A DNA stretch of 64,000 nucleotides from contig NC_069657.1 of NCBI RefSeq assembly GCF_027244095.1, forward strand, positions 145,820,857-145,884,856, in the 5' to 3' direction. The DNA comes from Hemicordylus capensis (lineage: Eukaryota; Chordata; Lepidosauria; Squamata; Cordylidae). How positions within the stretch are numbered: position 1 is the stretch's first letter; every line of letters begins with the position of its first letter. The notes below the pieces were generated by a model. That model had not been told where the DNA came from and ran no database searches. It saw only the letters and a program-made list of their open reading frames with translations. Made by a program: the position numbers and the translations under genes. Of this stretch, positions 60,443-64,000 are shown piece after piece.

Positions 60443-60879
60443 ATTCATCCTGATGTGCAGATTCTCGTTCCCACTAGCAGGATGCACATGTGCAAATTTT
60501 CTCCACTCAAGCATCAAACACAGGACTGGGGAGGATGTGAGTCCTGAAAAACAGTATACCATTAAGCAAGGTGAGCCATGTTCAAGAAGCTGGAAAACAC
60601 TGCATCTGTTGTTCATGCCAGTCTCTCACACTCTTTAAAAATGTATAACCCCCAGTGGGTGGAGCACGAGGATAGAATCCCTCTGGTAAGCAGTAGCAAT
60701 CTCTCCTCTCCCTCCACCCAGCCCACAACACCCAGTAAAGACAGCACAAGGGAGAAGCGTGTGATACCATGGGTGATTTTCTCTTTAAAGAAATGTTAAT
60801 GTCTTGCTTTCAGTAACTGGTTTAGCCCTTCATCAGATTATGCAAACAAAGGCAACAGAGCACCTGCAGGGATGTCATC
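60443..60879. other. Intergenic DNA, unassigned
   Basis: I see no gene and no recognisable repeat between the L2 tail and the next hAT. Confidence 0.4.
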
Positions 60880-62108
60880 CAGGCGCGTAACAATGATAGG
60901 GCAAGGGGAGACAGTTGTCTGGGGGCCCCACTGCCTGGAGGGGCACCCCAGAGGCACCTCATGTGACTCCCCATTGCCCCCTGCCCAGCCCCATAGCCTC
61001 TCAGCCACTTGCCCTCTTCGCCGTCTCTCCTGCTTGTTCTGCTGGCCCACAATCGAAGCAGCAGGCAAGCTGCAAAGAGCTCCTTTTCTCCCGCCTCTCA
61101 GCTGATCGGCGGGTGGGCGGGGCTTCCACGGAGGCCTCCGTGTAGGCCGCAGTGAAGCCTGAACTCGAGTAGGGCCCAAGCAAGCCAGGAAGGAGGAGGC
61201 AGCCAGAGTGTTCTCTGCAGCAGAAGACCCCTTGCTGCCCTGCTCAACCCAGACCAGCATTTGCCAGGTAGAGTGTGAACTCCTTTTTGTGGTTACCTTT
61301 CCCGCCCCCCACCCCCATATATAGGGATCTGCTTGCCATAGGGCTTGGATATGGGGGTGGGGGAGGAGGGACCAAGAAGTCTCTGAATATTTATTTTGAA
61401 ACAGCTTGGAAAATTTGCTGACTTAAAAAAACTATCTAAGAAGTCCTATAAGTGGCTTGTTTCATGGCAGAAAATTGCAAAAACTTCTGGAACAGTATTT
61501 TATTAATTTTATTCATTCATTCATTCATTTATAAATGCACTTATGTTCAAGTTGTTTTGCAACCCAGAAGGTCTGAGTGAGAACTGTGAAGCATGTGTGG
61601 TGCTTTTATTTTATTTTTCTTGTGTGTGAACTGCTCCCCAATAACTTGCAGGGACTTCAGGGTAAATCTGGCCAACATGTGAATGCAGCACCTCCATTCC
61701 AGAGGAGATGTGTCTTAAAGGGCTTTAAAAGCCTCCTGTGAAAAACCTCCTGCAATCAAACTTGACTGAATTTGTTCAGAATTCTGAGAAAACAAACATA
61801 GGTTCACCCTGCATGGTTGAAAGTCTCCTTTGCTAATCTGCAGCGAGGGGCCCATTTTAATCATTCATCTTTGTAGTGTGTTCTAGGCATTAAAAGTAAT
61901 ACAAATGTATAGTACTCAATGTATATCACTATATATTGTGACGTGTGTGTGTGTATTCAGTGAAATGTATTTGCAGGCAGCATACTTATTTTGGAATATC
62001 AGACTTAAATCCTTGGGGGCCTGGGGTGTGCGGAGGCCCTGGACTTTGGTGGGGGGGCCCATTTTAAAATCTTGTCTCTGGGCCCACTCCAACCTTGCTA
62101 CGCCCCTG
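60880..62108. mobile_element. hAT element (1.2 kb), non-autonomous
   Basis: Perfect 8-bp target duplications ATGTCATC at 60,872-60,879 and 62,109-62,116. The left end CAGGCGCGTAACAATG is the imperfect inverse of the right end CAACCTTGCTACGCCCCTG. GGGGCCCCACTGCCTGGAGG near the left and TGGGGGCCTGGGG near the right are GC-rich subterminal sequence. Frames inside show no transposase wording. Confidence 0.92.
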
Positions 62109-62116
62109 ATGTCATC

Positions 62117-62699
62117 TTGTCTAATCCTTCCTCAGGCTGGCTTGACACCTGCACCTGTTCAGCACCCAGACAGCAAACAGGATTAAGTCTGGCCTACAAA
62201 TTATATGAAGCTTGCAAATATCTGCCTGTGCCAAAGCAGGCCAGAGTGGAACAGCCTGCAGGGTGAAAGAGAAGTGTGCTCCGGTCCATACGCCACTTCG
62301 GTTTTGTGTGTAAACAAGAGTAACATGGTGGACTAGGCCCCAAGCTGCTCAAATCTGAAGTAAAATCACACAACCATGTACCATGTGAAGGGAACCCCAG
62401 ATGCTAATGGGCCTTGCTGCTTCCCCAAACCAGAACAGCTCTCAAATGCTTTCTAGGACTTTTCAGGATAGTTTTTCCAGAGAATTGAAAGCAATCTGAA
62501 ACTTGAAATGATTGTTGCTGCTCATGGCATGGATGTGTGTCTTCATCCCAATTTCACCTCTGTCAAATAGTATTTGCAGAGTTTTCTAGGGTTTAAATGG
62601 GGGGGAGGATCTGTTGGACTATAGGTGACAGTGTGAGATGAAATGTATGTGTATACTATGAGAGGCACACATGCCAAACCATTTAAATGTCAAACCCAT
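62117..62699. other. Intergenic DNA, unassigned
   Basis: No gene or named repeat family recognised. Confidence 0.4.
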
Positions 62700-62938
62700 T
62701 TAGTGTGCCATCAAGTCAGTGTCGACTCCTGGTGACCACAGAGCCCTGTGGTTGTCTTTGGTAGAATACAGGAGGGGTTTACCATTGCCTCCTCCCAGGC
62801 AGTATGAGATGATGCCTTTCAGCATCTTCCTATATCGCTGCTGCCTGATATGGGTGTTGGGAAACATACCAGAGGGGATTCGAAACGACAACCTCTGGCT
62901 TGCTAGTCAAATCATTTCCCCACTGCGCCATTAGGTGG
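62700..62938 (-). repeat. Sauria-type SINE, near full length
   Basis: The plus strand starts AGTGTGCCATCAAGTCAGTG (inverted BovB-like tail), then the shared body, and ends with the inverted tRNA-like head (CCCCACTGCGCCATTAGGTGG, TTCGAAACG near the B-box). It is the most complete copy in the window. Confidence 0.88.
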
Positions 62939-62999
62939 CTGAAACCCATTTAAACATTCTTTAAAATGCCAACAACCCACAGAACCTTGCCTTGCCCCT

Positions 63000-64000
63000 T
63001 TGTAACACCAGGTCAGTCCAAAACAAATCTGAAATAATCCATGATTTGATCAGGGATGAAGGGGCTGACCTGGTGTGTATCACAGAGACTTAGTTGGGGG
63101 AGGCTGGGGGCCCATTTTGGGCCCGGCTTCTCCCTCCAGGGTACTCTGTAGAGGAGCAGGTAAGGGAATGTGGGCGGGGAGGTGGGGTAGCTGTGGTCTT
63201 TAAAGATACTATTTCCCTTACCAGGATCCCTATCAGAGTGGCTGATCATATTGAATGTGTGTACGTACGTTTGGGGACCAGGGATAGATTGGGACTTCTG
63301 TTGGTGTACCGATCACCCCGCTGCCCAGCAGAGTCCCTAACTGAGCTTGAGGACTTGTTCTCGGGTTTGTTGCTGGAGTCCCCCAGGCTTATGGTGCTGG
63401 GGGACTTCAATATCCACTTCGGGACCAGGTTGTCTGGTGCAGCTCAGGAGTTCATAGCGGCCATGACAACTATGGGCCTATCCCAAGTGGTCTCTGGACT
63501 GACACATGTTGCTGGTCATACTCTTGATCTGATCTTTCATTCTGACCAGGGTGGTGTTCCATGGGTGGGGACTCCTGTGATGTCCCCATTGTCATGAACG
63601 GACCACCATCTGGTTAAAGTCGGACTCACAGTTGTGTCCCACCTCTGCAGGGGTGAGGGACCTATTAGAATGGTTTGTTCAAAAAGGTTATTGGATCCAA
63701 TAGGATTCCAAGAAGCCTTGGAAGGATTTAATGTTGACCCTGCCGGCGATCCGGTTGATGCCCTGCTGGAGAATTGGAATAATCATCTCACCAGGGCAGT
63801 AGACATGATCGCTCCTAAGCGTCCTCTCCGACCCGCTTAAAAATGGCTCCTTGGCATATGGAAGATCTGCGGGAGCTGAAACAGCAAGGTAGACAACTGG
63901 AGCGCAAATGGAGGAAGACTCGAATCCAACAGATTGCGACACAGAGCACATTTAAAGATCTATGCTCTGGCTATACGTGCCCCAAAGAAGTGTTTCTTTT
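63000..64000 (+). mobile_element. L2-like LINE 5' part (endonuclease domain), runs off window
   Basis: The frame before the upstream stop reads LIRDEGADLVCITET, then GYSVEEQVRECGRGGGVAVV, LGLLLVYRSPRCPAESL, LMVLGDFNIHFG and HTLDLIFHSD. These are apurinic-type endonuclease motifs (catalytic Glu in ITET, GDFN box). A stop after ITET and a break near 63,590 show it is inactive in this region. The reverse-transcriptase part lies beyond 64,000. Confidence 0.85.

Noticed and set aside
63094-63597. 167-codon plus-strand frame as a host gene
   Set aside because: It is an L2-like endonuclease domain with GDFN and upstream ITET motifs.
53710-64000. Search for CARNS1 exons by human synteny
   Set aside because: No frame in this stretch reads as ATP-grasp carnosine synthase. 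All sizeable frames fall in repeats or lack domains.

Overview
This 64 kb window looks like nuclear DNA of a squamate reptile. It has spliced vertebrate genes, many Sauria-type SINEs (tRNA-like head, BovB-like tail), CR1, L2 and L1 LINEs, a DIRS retroelement and many short hAT-family DNA transposons. It is not microbial: no operons, no CRISPR array and no stand-alone tRNA or rRNA genes were seen.

Three host genes can be read exon by exon, all with GT-AG introns. (1) RAD9A, plus strand, only its 3' half: six coding exons at 877-3580. (2) PPP1CA, minus strand, complete: seven coding exons at 24740-8682, 330 codons plus stop, with a CpG-rich promoter region near 24.4-25.1 kb and a polyadenylation signal at 8412-8417. 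(3) TBC1D10C (carabin/EPI64C), plus strand, complete: nine coding exons at 30035-53381, 486 codons plus stop, with a polyadenylation signal at 53683-53688. The order and orientation (RAD9A +, PPP1CA -, TBC1D10C +) match the human 11q13 neighbourhood. The genes do not form a pathway. RAD9A acts in the DNA-damage checkpoint clamp, PPP1CA is a general Ser/Thr phosphatase, and TBC1D10C is a Rab GAP that in mammals also restrains calcineurin and Ras in lymphocytes.

Layout: 0-3.6 kb RAD9A 3' half; 3.6-8.4 kb convergent intergenic DNA with CR1 and SINE relics; 8.4-25.1 kb PPP1CA, whose intron 6 holds a 5.9 kb DIRS element (9369-15252) on the same strand as the gene; 25.1-30.0 kb the divergent interval to TBC1D10C, with a foldback hAT element and an L2 split by another hAT; 30.0-53.7 kb TBC1D10C with large repeat-filled introns 1 and 4; 53.7-64 kb repeat-rich DNA with a three-layer nest (L2 hit by a hAT, itself hit by a second hAT) and the 5' part of another L2 running off the end. 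CARNS1, the next gene in human, is not seen.

The most informative structures are the DIRS ends, where an internal complementary region joins the complements of two non-identical termini; eleven transposon insertions with readable 8-bp target duplications (five of them perfect, six imperfect); and a small hAT whose target duplication supplies a consensus-like branch point for a RAD9A exon. Coordinates were counted by eye; exon phases were cross-checked so that each coding sum is a whole number of codons.
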